Shown in pieces: positions 46,283-54,919 of a DNA stretch of 64,000 nucleotides (positions within the stretch are counted from its first letter, which is position 1; the number at the start of each line of letters is the position of its first letter). Made by a program: the position numbers and the translations under genes. A model generated the notes under the pieces. The model made no database searches. It saw nothing but the letters and a program-made list of their open reading frames with translations, and was not told the origin of the DNA. The stretch comes from Gemmata sp. (GTDB lineage Bacteria; Planctomycetota; Planctomycetia; Gemmatales; Gemmataceae), in the NCBI GenBank assembly GCA_025055115.1, contig JANWYJ010000015.1, positions 1-64,000 on the forward strand. The letters run 5' to 3'.

Positions 46283-47254
46283 TTACGCCACCGACGCGGC
46301 AGCCGTCGCCGGGACCTGTGCTTTGATGAATGCAGCGCAGCCGACGATGCCCGCATCGTCGCCCAATTGAGCGGGCACACAACGGATGCCCGTGGCGGCA
46401 CCCGGCAGGGTGTAGCGCTGCGCAATTTCCCAAATCCGTTCGATGAATGTATCGCCCAAGGCCCCCGCCACGCCACCGCCGACGACAATCACCTCCGGGC
46501 TGATGAAGTTCACCAACCCTCCCAAAGCCGCACCCAGGGCCCGGGCCGCGTCGTCGACCAATTGCACCGCCACCGGGTCGTCTTTCTGATAATACTCGGC
46601 CAAGAGTGAGCTTCTCACAGTTTGCAGATCGACGCCTTTCCATTCTTTGCGCACCCGTTTGGGGGCGTCGTCGAGAATTTCTTTGGCCCGTTTCATCATG
46701 TACTTGCGGCCCGCGATACCTTCCAGGTGCGTCCCCTGCCGCCAATGGACGATCAGGTGCCCGATTTCGCCCGCATTGCCATTGAAGCCCGTGTACAGTT
46801 CCCCGTTGAGGATCAAACCGCCGCCGACCCCGGTGCCGACAAACACCCCCAGCACGTGTTTGGCCCCTCGGGCCGCTCCGTGGGCAAATTCACCATATGT
46901 GCCCATCCGTACATCATTTTCCACGATCACGGGCCACCGCCACGCCGCCGGCAAAAGTGGTTGCAAGTCAACGTCGCGCCAGTCGAGATTCGGGGCGAAT
47001 TTGACTTTCTTGGTCCCGATTTCGATTTGCCCCGGCACACCAATGCCCATCCCGCGAACCAACGATGGCTCAATGTTCGCTTCGCGTAAAACCGCCTCCA
47101 CAGCTTTGACGAGATTGGCCACCACCCCCGGCGGTCCACCCTCGGGAGCCGTGGGTTGTTTGGAGCGAGCCACGAGCTTCAGATCGTCGTCGAATAAACC
47201 GGCCAGAATTTTCGTTCCGCCAAGATCGACGCCGAGCCAGTATCCGCTACTCAT
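46283..47254 (-). CDS. ROK-family sugar kinase lacking the zinc-cysteine motif
   Basis: 323 aa. ATP-binding segment WLGVDLGGTKILAGLFDDDL, FVGTGVGGGLILNGELYTGF, NAGEIGHLIVHW and VIVVGGGVAGALGDTF identify a ROK glucokinase-like enzyme. The usual CxCGxxGCxE zinc loop after the catalytic GEIGH region is replaced by HWRQGTHLEGIAG with no cysteines. It would phosphorylate a hexose such as glucose. The ATG at 47254 is used because the upstream ORF part is not conserved. It leads a two-gene run with the phosphatase gene. Confidence 0.9.
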   Translation of the reverse strand: MSSGYWLGVDLGGTKILAGLFDDDLKLVARSKQPTAPEGGPPGVVANLVKAVEAVLREANIEPSLVRGMGIGVPGQIEIGTKKVKFAPNLDWRDVDLQPLLPAAWRWPVIVENDVRMGTYGEFAHGAARGAKHVLGVFVGTGVGGGLILNGELYTGFNGNAGEIGHLIVHWRQGTHLEGIAGRKYMMKRAKEILDDAPKRVRKEWKGVDLQTVRSSLLAEYYQKDDPVAVQLVDDAARALGAALGGLVNFISPEVIVVGGGVAGALGDTFIERIWEIAQRYTLPGAATGIRCVPAQLGDDAGIVGCAAFIKAQVPATAAASVA

Positions 47255-47739
47255 GCTGGGCGGTTCCGTGAGTCGGTATTCTCCCAGAGAATGTCCCACG
47301 CTCTCCTAGCGCGGATATTGTAAGACCAGGGACGACTGACGCAACGCCCAGCCCATATGAAAGTTCAGCAAAAATCCCTTCAGAAGGACTACACAGGATA
47401 TGCGGCGCTAGCACGAAACGCACGCACACCCGCCATGATGACACAGGCTAGCGGCGTACGGACTGGTAATGATCGGATCGGAGACGACCAACGACAGTGA
47501 ATAGCCCCGCAACGGGCCCTATTCTCTGGATGTCCAAGCTTGATCGTTGTGACATCAACCTCGTCTGGTGTGAATGGCTCCACAACAAGGCCTATTTCAC
47601 GGAAGTGGCTGTGAATGAGTCAGACACCGGAGGGGGTGGGCGACGACGCCTCCTCGGTCATTGCTCTACAACCACTTCCAACGCCGCTCAGCGCATCAGG
47701 CCCGGCGACGACAGCAAACGAACCCGGGGACCATGCCTT
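47255..47739. other. Intergenic, no gene seen apart from one repeat
   Basis: Short ORFs here have no family features or SD. The right end contains a copy of the neighbouring PEP-CTERM gene end. The probable promoter of the ROK gene lies at the left; no clear elements were assigned. Confidence 0.5.
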
Positions 47740-47796
47740 TCATGACGCTGATGGGGTGAAGCACATCCAGGCCCGGCGACGACGGCAAACCAACCC
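47691..47796. repeat. Copy of the PEP-CTERM gene end
   Basis: gcgcatcaggcccggcgacg (47691) recurs as gcacatccaggcccggcgac (47761), period 70-71 bp, about 31 of 35 bases matching with one indel. On the minus strand the distal copy reads FVCCRRRA then TGA. In the gene copy one extra base turns GCCTGA into GCCTGGA, so the frame runs on. Confidence 0.88.
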
Positions 47797-48627
47797 TGTC
47801 AGGCCCAAGGCAGCCAATACCCCCAGGGTCGCCGGTTCTGGTATCTCCGGGGCGGCGACTTCAAAATTCGTCGTCGTCGTCTGGCCCGCGATGGTCCAAC
47901 TGATGTTGTCCACGGCACCACGAAACTGGCCGTTCCAGCCGCTGCCCACACCGGAACTGAAGCCCAAAATGACCGCGTTGGGTAATTGCGCCTGCCACTG
48001 GGCGAGCGTTCGGTTGAAGACTTGTGGTCCAAATAATCCGCTCGTACTGCTATTCCATAACACGGTGTTAGGGCCGATGGTATCGCTGACCCATTGATCG
48101 GTCAGAGTCGGCAAGGCGTTGTAAGAACGCTCGAAGATCAGGTAACCACGATCGCCCGTTGTCGCCAAGTTACCATCGGCATCGATCAGAATGCGCAAGG
48201 CTGGGTGTTGCGCCGCCGGGTTGGTACTAGTGCCATCCCGGTACCAATCGTAGGACATCCCTTGAAAAGCGGCAAAGCTCCCCAGCGAACTGGTCGCCGT
48301 TGCATTGCCGAAAATGTTGGTCACAGCCCCACCGAGAAACTCGATATCCGCCTTACCACTGCCACTGGGACTGATGAAAAGTACCGAGCCATCGCCCAAG
48401 CGGGGATAGGCTGTGTTGATACCAACGACGCCCCCTCCGCGCACGTTGTTGTAAAACCAGCCACTTGTACCCACCGCTTGCCCAGCGGTAAAGAGGGTAA
48501 ATGGGTTCGTGAACGAATCACCCGGCGCACTGCCGGCATTGGAGTAGACAATCGCAGCATGCGCTGGCCGTGCCGCGGTGGCAGTTGAAGCGATCACGGC
48601 TGCGACTATAACTATCGATCGATGCAT
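47740..48627 (-). CDS. PEP-CTERM exported protein with extended C-terminus
   Basis: 295 aa with an N-terminal signal (IVIVAAVIASTATAARPAHA) and a beta-rich body (VLFISPSGSGKADIEFLGGA). The C-terminus has the sorting signal PEIPEPATLGVLAALGLTGL followed by VCRRRRA: Pro-Glu-Pro, hydrophobic helix, then basic cluster, the substrate pattern of exosortase. Beyond it nine extra residues (WMCFTPSAS) follow, apparently because of the indel described in the repeat entry. GGAG upstream of the ATG supports the start. No exosortase is in the window. It would be exported and processed at the cell surface. Confidence 0.88.
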   Translation of the reverse strand: MHRSIVIVAAVIASTATAARPAHAAIVYSNAGSAPGDSFTNPFTLFTAGQAVGTSGWFYNNVRGGGVVGINTAYPRLGDGSVLFISPSGSGKADIEFLGGAVTNIFGNATATSSLGSFAAFQGMSYDWYRDGTSTNPAAQHPALRILIDADGNLATTGDRGYLIFERSYNALPTLTDQWVSDTIGPNTVLWNSSTSGLFGPQVFNRTLAQWQAQLPNAVILGFSSGVGSGWNGQFRGAVDNISWTIAGQTTTTNFEVAAPEIPEPATLGVLAALGLTGLVCRRRRAWMCFTPSAS

Positions 48628-49364
48628 AGAGCCAATTCTCCTCAGCCATCATAAAATTTCATGCCCACCGCAAGTTAGAGCCTGTTCCTACAAATAAGTT
48701 CCGAATTTCAATCTGAAAAATACTAGAAACGACCGACAAAAAATTCAGAATTTTCTTCTCTTAGTATAAAATCACGAAAATTTGAATAATAGTACAATAA
48801 TGGTATTTGATTTAACCTCAATTCCGGCGAGAAATTTCGATCCCGACAAAAATTCCTCTCTCACCCGAAGAAAATCCCTAGGCGGGTGGGTTCCGAAGTG
48901 TTTGTTTTTTGAACATCCGCAATAGCCGCCGCCGCTCACCCAAACGGGTGCTCATCGACCAACGGTAAGCGCTGTGTCTCAGGCCAGCGATTGTGAGTTC
49001 GCAGAATCACGTTGCGACTTGGGAGCGTGAGGAATGTGCAAGTCATCGTCGGAGTTTCATCCTTCGTGCAACGTCGGCATTCCGTCCCGTCCGCGACGTT
49101 AGGGGAGAGCTGTTGACGGTCACATCTTCATGGTCACAGACCGTTGCCAACGCTCTGTCACTGTTCTGAGAAATGTCAGGGGGCGTTCTTACAGGCCACG
49201 AGCGACGAGAATGGATGGCAAGAGGCTTGCTTGCGTGCCCCTCTCTTGCGACTGCCAGCGAGTTTCTCGGTGTTTACGACCTTGGTGATGAAGGACCTGC
49301 TGTCGCCCGCTGGAGAGCACTCACGGAAAGCCCTGGATGTTGGGGAAAAGCTCTGGGCCGGCCA
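48628..49364. other. 737 bp AT-rich intergenic region
   Basis: 48660-48850 is conspicuously AT-rich compared with its surroundings and lies upstream of the PEP-CTERM gene, so it probably holds its promoter; a TATACT-like hexamer exists on the minus strand at 48763-48768 but no matching -35 box at proper spacing. The right half contains plus-strand ORFs (49144, 49173) overlapping the PNP gene that I do not accept. Confidence 0.5.
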
Positions 49365-50153
49365 TTATCGGCTCGGTTCGTGGATGAGCCGGCACAATAA
49401 CTCCCCAACACGAGCGACGGCGCGATGGGCATTGATAAGGACTTCGGCATGCGCAAGGGTTGTTTCGCCCAATCCGGCGGCCTTGTTCGTGATGCAGGAA
49501 ATGCCCGCCACTTCCAAACCCCATCGTGCGGCCTCTTCCGCTTCCATGGCTGTGGACATACCTACAGCATCGGCGCCGCAGATGGCCAGGGCGCGGATTT
49601 CGGCGGGGGTTTCGTAACTCGGTCCGGTCAGAGCCGCATAGATGCCACTGAAAAGTGTACGGCCGTGCGCTTGTTCGTGAGCATGCAAAAGCTGAAGCAA
49701 GCGCGGCGTGTACGGCTGCGAAAGCCCTTGGCCACGGGCCAGTTGCCGCCAGCTCTGGGGTGTGAGCCAGGCCAGATGCCCCCGCAAGGCCATCACGCTG
49801 CCGGGCGTCAACGCCGGGTGAATACCCCCCGCGGCATTCGTGAGGATGATGCGGGTAATGCCCCATTGCTGGGCCATGCGGATAGGGGTTGTCACCATCG
49901 ACCACGGATGGCCTTCGTAGAAATGCAAGCGACCCTGGAACAACAAGGCCGGGGTCCCCCCCCATTCCCCCACGACGACGCGGCCGCCATGCCCGGCAAC
50001 TGTGGGTACAGCCCATCCGGGAATCGCCGCGAAGCTCACCGCGGCATGCTCCACAAACGCCGCGGCGGCCCCCGCCAGGCCCGAACCGAGAACAATCGCG
50101 GTTCGCGGGGCCAATGCGGCGACCGCTTGAGCGAACGCGGAATAGGAGGTCAT
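49365..50153 (-). CDS. Purine nucleoside phosphorylase
   Basis: 262 aa, trimeric class II PNP pattern: RTAIVLGSGLAGAAAAFVEH, VPTVAGHGGRVVVGEW, LLFQGRLHFYEGHPW, ILTNAAGGIHPALTPGSVMA and GPSYETPAEIRALAICGADA, then GMSTAMEAEEAARWGLEVAG. It cleaves inosine or guanosine with phosphate in purine salvage. The ATG follows immediately after the TAA of the upstream CMP-kinase-like gene, so the two are very likely translated together. Confidence 0.93.
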   Translation of the reverse strand: MTSYSAFAQAVAALAPRTAIVLGSGLAGAAAAFVEHAAVSFAAIPGWAVPTVAGHGGRVVVGEWGGTPALLFQGRLHFYEGHPWSMVTTPIRMAQQWGITRIILTNAAGGIHPALTPGSVMALRGHLAWLTPQSWRQLARGQGLSQPYTPRLLQLLHAHEQAHGRTLFSGIYAALTGPSYETPAEIRALAICGADAVGMSTAMEAEEAARWGLEVAGISCITNKAAGLGETTLAHAEVLINAHRAVARVGELLCRLIHEPSR

Positions 50154-50903
50154 TTATCCGCCCGTCAATTCTTCCAAGGTGTCAAGCGACGAATTCTCGT
50201 GGGCGGGGGTTTGTGCCGCGAACGGGGGCTTGGCGCGGATCGCTCCACACACCACCTGCGCGGCCGCCTCGATGCCCAGCCGATCGGAATTCACCACGAT
50301 GTCGTAAGCCGTGAGATCGGCTGGATCAACGCTGAGCATCTGATCCAAAAACGCCGCCCGCCGTTCATCCCGCGCGCGCACTTCCGCGGCCGCTTCGGGT
50401 CGTGTCAAACGCAGTTCTTGGGCCAGGTAAGCGACGCGCGACTCCAACGACGCGATCACACGCACGTGAAGCGTCGTTTCGGGCGGGAGCAAGAACCCGG
50501 CCGCTCGGCCGACGATCACCACATGGCCCCGGGCTGCGATGTTCAACACCAGCTGCACCAGTGGCAACACTTCCCCGGTAGCATTCAAGCCGCGGTCGCG
50601 TTGCAGATATTGGAGTTGTTCTGCGCTCCACGCCAGCGCCTTGGGCGGAATCTCGGCCAGGAGTTGTTCCCGCGCAGTATCGGTTTGTGCAAGGTAATCG
50701 AGGGTATCGTGATCAAACAATTGCCAATCGAGAATCGCGGCGACTTTGCGGGCGATGGTCGTGCCACGGGCACCGGCTTGGCGGCTGATAGCAATGGTCA
50801 GGCCACAGGGTCGTGTGCGTGCAGAAACGTTCGTATCGCCGCGAAAGCCATGAAGCGGGGCCGCCGCCAATTCGATGGGTGAGGCAGTCGTCGAGGGGAG
50901 CAT
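50154..50903 (-). CDS. Cytidylate-kinase-like family protein
   Basis: 249 aa. The P-loop region LTIAISRQAGARGTTIARKV, the QLFDHDTLDYLA segment, RGHVVIVGRAAGFLLPPETT and HVRVIASLESRVAYLAQEL fit the cytidylate-kinase-like family (PF13189), distinct from classic Cmk. Substrate not established. The ATG at 50903 is chosen over the longer track ORF, which runs into the permease. It is 10 bp from the upstream permease stop and abuts the PNP start, so it belongs to the same operon. Confidence 0.8.
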   Translation of the reverse strand: MLPSTTASPIELAAAPLHGFRGDTNVSARTRPCGLTIAISRQAGARGTTIARKVAAILDWQLFDHDTLDYLAQTDTAREQLLAEIPPKALAWSAEQLQYLQRDRGLNATGEVLPLVQLVLNIAARGHVVIVGRAAGFLLPPETTLHVRVIASLESRVAYLAQELRLTRPEAAAEVRARDERRAAFLDQMLSVDPADLTAYDIVVNSDRLGIEAAAQVVCGAIRAKPPFAAQTPAHENSSLDTLEELTGG

Positions 50904-50913
50904 AACGTACTTC

Positions 50914-51957
50914 TCAGGTATCATCCCGGTATTCCCACCGGGCGAATAGCCACATCCCGAAGCCGTTGAGGCCAACGATCGCCAGCGTCAAAACTGCCCA
51001 CGCCGTCGGACTCGAAACCGCTTCCGTCATCGCCGGAAGCAGTTCCACCGGATAACCAGCTTCGGCGGCTTCATTATACATCAAGGACCGGGCGTAAAAC
51101 GTAAGACTCAGTAACTTCAAGCTCCCCGGCAAGGCGGCAACCACGGCCTCAAAGAAGAAAACATACACCAAACCGACCACCACCGGCCGCCGGAAGATCG
51201 CTCCCATCAGGTGAAACAGCGACGCAAAGGCCAGCGTCGCCATGAGGGCCGCCGGCCAATAGCGGCTCAGCGCTTCGCGCCCCGGTGCCCCTCCGGCATA
51301 ACCAATCGCGACAAATCCTCCCATAGCCCACAGCAAGCACCACGGCAACGTGCCGAGAAACTTCGCCAAATAGATGCCGCTGCGGGGTATAGGCCGGGTC
51401 ATCAGCCAGATCAGCACCCGGCTTTCGCGATCGCTGCCAAACGCTCCGCTGGCGTAAGACAACGTGAACAAAGGCAAAGCGAAACCCAAAAAGACTAGGT
51501 GCATGACCCATCGTGAATAGGTCATGAAGCTCCAACTGTACAAAAATTGATCTGATTGCAAGACCGCGTAGGGAATCGACAGGATCAACGAGCGGAAGGC
51601 TTCTTCGGTGGGCTGAAGCGGATTGGGGATTTCATACGGTCGCGGCGGTGTGATGAATTCTTCATCACCGGTGGCCGCCCAATAGCGGTGGGTGGGCAGT
51701 AAGCGCAGAGCTTCTTGCTGATAAGTGCCCGTAGTACGACGCACACGTCGTTCGGCCAGATTCCAGCCGTTGCGCTGCGTGACTAAGGCCACCCAGAACA
51801 CAATCAGCGCCAGAAGCCCCAGCGCGACCCAACCCATCTGCCGTATCCGCCAGTGGCGCTGGAAACTCTGCACGACCAGAACCCCGAAAGCCCGCACCAC
51901 GGAGGGCTGTTCCGACCGCGGATGGGTGTGGAGGGCGTCAGGAACTTCCCGGGCCAT
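50914..51957 (-). CDS. ABC-2 type permease
   Basis: 347 aa with about six hydrophobic segments, e.g. MGWVALGLLALIVFWVALVT and WVMHLVFLGFALPLFTLSYA. GAFGSDRESRVLIWLMTRPI, followed by PRSGIYLAKFLGTLP, is the ABC-2 permease motif. A cytoplasmic GGAG precedes the ATG. Paired with the ATPase gene (153 bp upstream) and the other permease further upstream; the three may form a heteromeric exporter. Confidence 0.88.
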   Translation of the reverse strand: MAREVPDALHTHPRSEQPSVVRAFGVLVVQSFQRHWRIRQMGWVALGLLALIVFWVALVTQRNGWNLAERRVRRTTGTYQQEALRLLPTHRYWAATGDEEFITPPRPYEIPNPLQPTEEAFRSLILSIPYAVLQSDQFLYSWSFMTYSRWVMHLVFLGFALPLFTLSYASGAFGSDRESRVLIWLMTRPIPRSGIYLAKFLGTLPWCLLWAMGGFVAIGYAGGAPGREALSRYWPAALMATLAFASLFHLMGAIFRRPVVVGLVYVFFFEAVVAALPGSLKLLSLTFYARSLMYNEAAEAGYPVELLPAMTEAVSSPTAWAVLTLAIVGLNGFGMWLFARWEYRDDT

Positions 51958-52110
51958 GCGATGGTCTCCGTAGGTCGGTACGGGGAGGATGGTTTATGAT
52001 CGAATGTTCAGTTATATCATGAGTGTTGTGAGGTTCCATGAGTTGTGTGAGGTTGCATCGGACGTAAGGCGGCCGCCGGGAACAAAAGATCACTATCTTC
52101 CTGCAAATCG

Positions 52111-53172
52111 TCAGGTTTTGCCGCTGCCGCCGAGGAGATAGCCCAAGATGGCGTGGGCCGATTCATCGAGCGGCTCGAAGCGACGGATGTTCAGACCGTG
52201 TTGCACCACCAGTTGTCCGAATTGTTGATAAAACCGCTTCGGATGGGTGGCTTTGACGACTAATGTTTCCGGGGATTCGTGCGGAAGGGGGGGCGCGACG
52301 TCCACCGCCAGCACATCGGGCAGGTTTAACAGCAACTGGGCGACCTCCCGCGGCTGGGGCACATCGATACGAACTGAGAGGGGGTAGTCGTCGAGCAGGT
52401 CGCGGATTTGTGGCAGTGTGCCCACGGCGGCGATTCGCCCTCGGGCCATGATGACCACATGGTTGGTTAATTTTTCCAGCGCTTCCAATTCATGGCTGGA
52501 AATTAGCAAGCATTTCCCTTGCACAGCCAGCGATTGGAACAGTTCGAGGAGTTCTTGCCGCCCGATGGGATCAATGCCGGAGAGCGGTTCGTCGAGAATC
52601 AACAGTTCGGGGTCATGCAGGAGGGCTTGGGCGAGTTTGATCCGTTGCCGCATGCCTTTGGAATAGCCGCGGAGTTTGCGCTCGGCCCGATGGGCCATGC
52701 CGACACGTTCCAGAACCGCTTCGGTACGACGGGTGGCTTCCCGCCGCGTGTAGCCGCAGAGGCGGGCCATGGTCCAGACAAACCGACGACCTGAGAGGTC
52801 TTCATAAAAGGCATCGACATCCGGGCAGTAGCCGACTAACCGCCGTGCCCGCCAATCCCAGGCCTCGACGCCACGAATGGTCACGCGGCCCATCGTCGGT
52901 TGGATTTGGCCATTGGCCATGCGTAGCAGGGTCGATTTCCCGGCTCCGTTAGCGCCCACCAGGCCGGTGATGCCGCCTGTCAGCTCTAAGGTCACTTGAT
53001 TGAGGGCCAGCACCGGTCCGTACCACTTCGATACGTGTTCGAAGAGCAAAAGTGGGGGTTCGAGGGTGGCCCGCTGGGGCGGTGCAACCGATTGCGCAGC
53101 GCTGGCGTTGGGTTCCCCCAGTAGCTGCAGGTTACCGGCCGGTCCTCGGGGAATTCGTTGTTCCACAGTCAC
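52111..53172 (-). CDS. ABC transporter ATP-binding protein
   Basis: 353 aa from the GTG at 53172, which overlaps the permease stop (GTGA). Motifs are LVGANGAGKSTLLRMANGQI, GYSKGMRQRIKLAQALLHDP, LLILDEPLSGIDPIGRQELL and LISSHELEALEKLTNHVVIM. About 45 residues precede the ATPase core. The track start at 53358 lies inside the permease gene and is rejected. Very similar in layout to the ATPase at 23.3 kb, so they may be paralogues. Confidence 0.92.
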   Translation of the reverse strand: MTVEQRIPRGPAGNLQLLGEPNASAAQSVAPPQRATLEPPLLLFEHVSKWYGPVLALNQVTLELTGGITGLVGANGAGKSTLLRMANGQIQPTMGRVTIRGVEAWDWRARRLVGYCPDVDAFYEDLSGRRFVWTMARLCGYTRREATRRTEAVLERVGMAHRAERKLRGYSKGMRQRIKLAQALLHDPELLILDEPLSGIDPIGRQELLELFQSLAVQGKCLLISSHELEALEKLTNHVVIMARGRIAAVGTLPQIRDLLDDYPLSVRIDVPQPREVAQLLLNLPDVLAVDVAPPLPHESPETLVVKATHPKRFYQQFGQLVVQHGLNIRRFEPLDESAHAILGYLLGGSGKT

Positions 53173-54101
53173 GCCACAATCTCCACGGCTTGAATCCGCC
53201 GGCGTAGGTACATCCCGCACACCAGGACCCCCCCCCCCACTGCGACCCACGCCATCCAATAATCGGGCTGCGGGGATGGGCGAATGGTGGCGTGATCGGT
53301 TTGCAAGCAACTCAACCCGCACAGGTACAGATTGTTCCACAGGTCGATCAGTCGCCAACGTTCATCTTTGGTAGCTTCCACCAGCCAATTGGCCAGCATC
53401 GGCAGCAGGGCGAACAATGCCATCCAGACCATCGCCAGGGGAACGGTACGGCGGAGCCACACCGCGGTGGCCATGACCAGGGCACTGAGGGTCACCGTCA
53501 GGACCAGGCCATATCCGATGATACCGACCAGCAGTGAGAGATGGTTGACGTAGTAGCTGCGCCAATCGTACAGCAGCCCCGCTTGCACCCACAGAACTAT
53601 CGCCGGCCCGGTGGTGAGAAGGTTGATCAATACCCCCACCGCGAGGCTTTTTCCCAACAGGTAATGCCAGCGGCCGATGGGTTTGGAGAGATAAAACGGC
53701 AAGCTTCCGTGGAAGAAATCGTTGCCGATCAATACCGAGCCGGCCAAGGCCAAAACGATGACGAGAACATAGCCCTGATACCAGATGAAGTTCCCGAAAG
53801 TATGATCGCTACCGTTGAGAGCGAGCCGATCGAGGAAGCGGGTCAGGTTCTTGGCATTCACCGGCACACCGGCGAAGCGGATGGTGTCGGTGGCCAGTTG
53901 GTTCTCAATCCAAACAACAAGATATTGGGCGTAGAAGAAAAAGAAGAACACGAGTAACGCTAGCGCCAACAACCCCCACATGAGCCGGCGGCGCAGCAAC
54001 AGCTTCAGCGAGGCGCGGGCCAATGCCACCGACGCATACAGCGGCCCGTGCGGAACTCCACGCCACGGACGATAGCGGAGAAGAGTGTCGGTGTGTGCCA
54101 T
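53169..54101 (-). CDS. ABC-2 type permease, second subunit
   Basis: 310 aa from the ATG at 54101. Six or so hydrophobic stretches (LMWGLLALALLVFFFFFYAQ; YVLVIVLALAGSVLIGNDFF; LLVGIIGYGLVLTVTLSALV), with the ABC-2 signature DFFHGSLPFYLSKPIGRWHY. Stop overlaps the ATPase start. It follows rmlA-like by 82 bp on the same strand, so polysaccharide export is a plausible role; this is inference. Confidence 0.87.
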   Translation of the reverse strand: MAHTDTLLRYRPWRGVPHGPLYASVALARASLKLLLRRRLMWGLLALALLVFFFFFYAQYLVVWIENQLATDTIRFAGVPVNAKNLTRFLDRLALNGSDHTFGNFIWYQGYVLVIVLALAGSVLIGNDFFHGSLPFYLSKPIGRWHYLLGKSLAVGVLINLLTTGPAIVLWVQAGLLYDWRSYYVNHLSLLVGIIGYGLVLTVTLSALVMATAVWLRRTVPLAMVWMALFALLPMLANWLVEATKDERWRLIDLWNNLYLCGLSCLQTDHATIRPSPQPDYWMAWVAVGGGVLVCGMYLRRRIQAVEIVA

Positions 54102-54183
54102 ACTACGTGCAGAGAAGACACTTGCGGCAGCGGAGAAGTTGATGTTAGCCGCCACGATGCTAACACCGGTTGCGATCACGACT

Positions 54184-54912
54184 TCAAAACCGTGGCGGTT
54201 CCTTGCGGACCAGTTCGTTGGCATAATCGAGGCTGTCGAGCGTGCCGGCGTCGGTCCAGTAGCCTTCCAGATGGAAATAGCCCATCCGGCCTTGGCGGAT
54301 GTAGTGGTTATTCACGTCGGTGATTTCCAGTTCACCGCGGGCGCTGGGTTTGAGGGTCTTGATGATGCCAAAAACATCCGGCGGGTAGATGTAGATGCCC
54401 ACGACGGCGTAATTGCTTTTCGGATGAGCTGCTTTCTCTTCGATGCCGACGAGGCGATCGCCATCGAGTTCGGCCACGCCGTAGCGTTGGGGGTCGGGCA
54501 CTTGTTTCAGTCCGATCCAGGCCCAATCGGGGCGAGTATTAGCTTTTTCCAAAAGCGGCACCAGCGGATCGCGGAAGATATTGTCGCCCAGCAACACGCA
54601 TGAGCGGCTACCCATGCAAAAATGTTCTGCCAAACCCAGGGCCTGGGCGATCCCCCCGGCTTCGTCTTGCACACGGTAGGTCAGCCGGCAGCCGTGATCC
54701 CGACCGGAACCGAGCAATTCCACAAAATCGCCCATGTGTTCGGTCCCGGAAACCAGGAGAATTTCCTGCAATCCGGCCCCGGTGAGTTTTTTGAGCGGAT
54801 GGTACACCATAGGCCAGGGGCCGACCGGGAGCAAATGCTTGTTAGTAACGCGCGTCAGTTCGCCCATCCGCGTTCCTTTGCCACCGGCGAGAATCACGCC
54901 ACGCATCGACAT
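54184..54912 (-). CDS. rmlA: Glucose-1-phosphate thymidylyltransferase-like
   Basis: 242 aa beginning MSMRGVILAGGKGTRMGELT, with VTNKHLLPVGPWPMVYHPLK, CVLLGDNIFRDPLV, RYGVAELDGDRLVGIEEK and GRGEL-like ARGELEITDVNNHYI. This is the short RmlA-like nucleotidyltransferase family. With rmlB seven bases upstream it would make dTDP-glucose and then the 4-keto-6-deoxy sugar. The first methionine (54912) or the third codon could be used; GAGGTAGGT lies just before. Confidence 0.88.
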   Translation of the reverse strand: MSMRGVILAGGKGTRMGELTRVTNKHLLPVGPWPMVYHPLKKLTGAGLQEILLVSGTEHMGDFVELLGSGRDHGCRLTYRVQDEAGGIAQALGLAEHFCMGSRSCVLLGDNIFRDPLVPLLEKANTRPDWAWIGLKQVPDPQRYGVAELDGDRLVGIEEKAAHPKSNYAVVGIYIYPPDVFGIIKTLKPSARGELEITDVNNHYIRQGRMGYFHLEGYWTDAGTLDSLDYANELVRKEPPRF

Positions 54913-54919
54913 ACCTACC

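Noticed and set aside
48763-48768. TATACT as a sigma-70 -10 box for the PEP-CTERM gene
   Set aside because: The only TTGACA-like candidate lies about 12 bp away, too close for a standard promoter; AT-richness alone makes such hexamers likely by chance.
49144-49617. Plus-strand ORFs left of and over the PNP gene
   Set aside because: They overlap the purine nucleoside phosphorylase gene in antisense and show no SD or recognisable domain.
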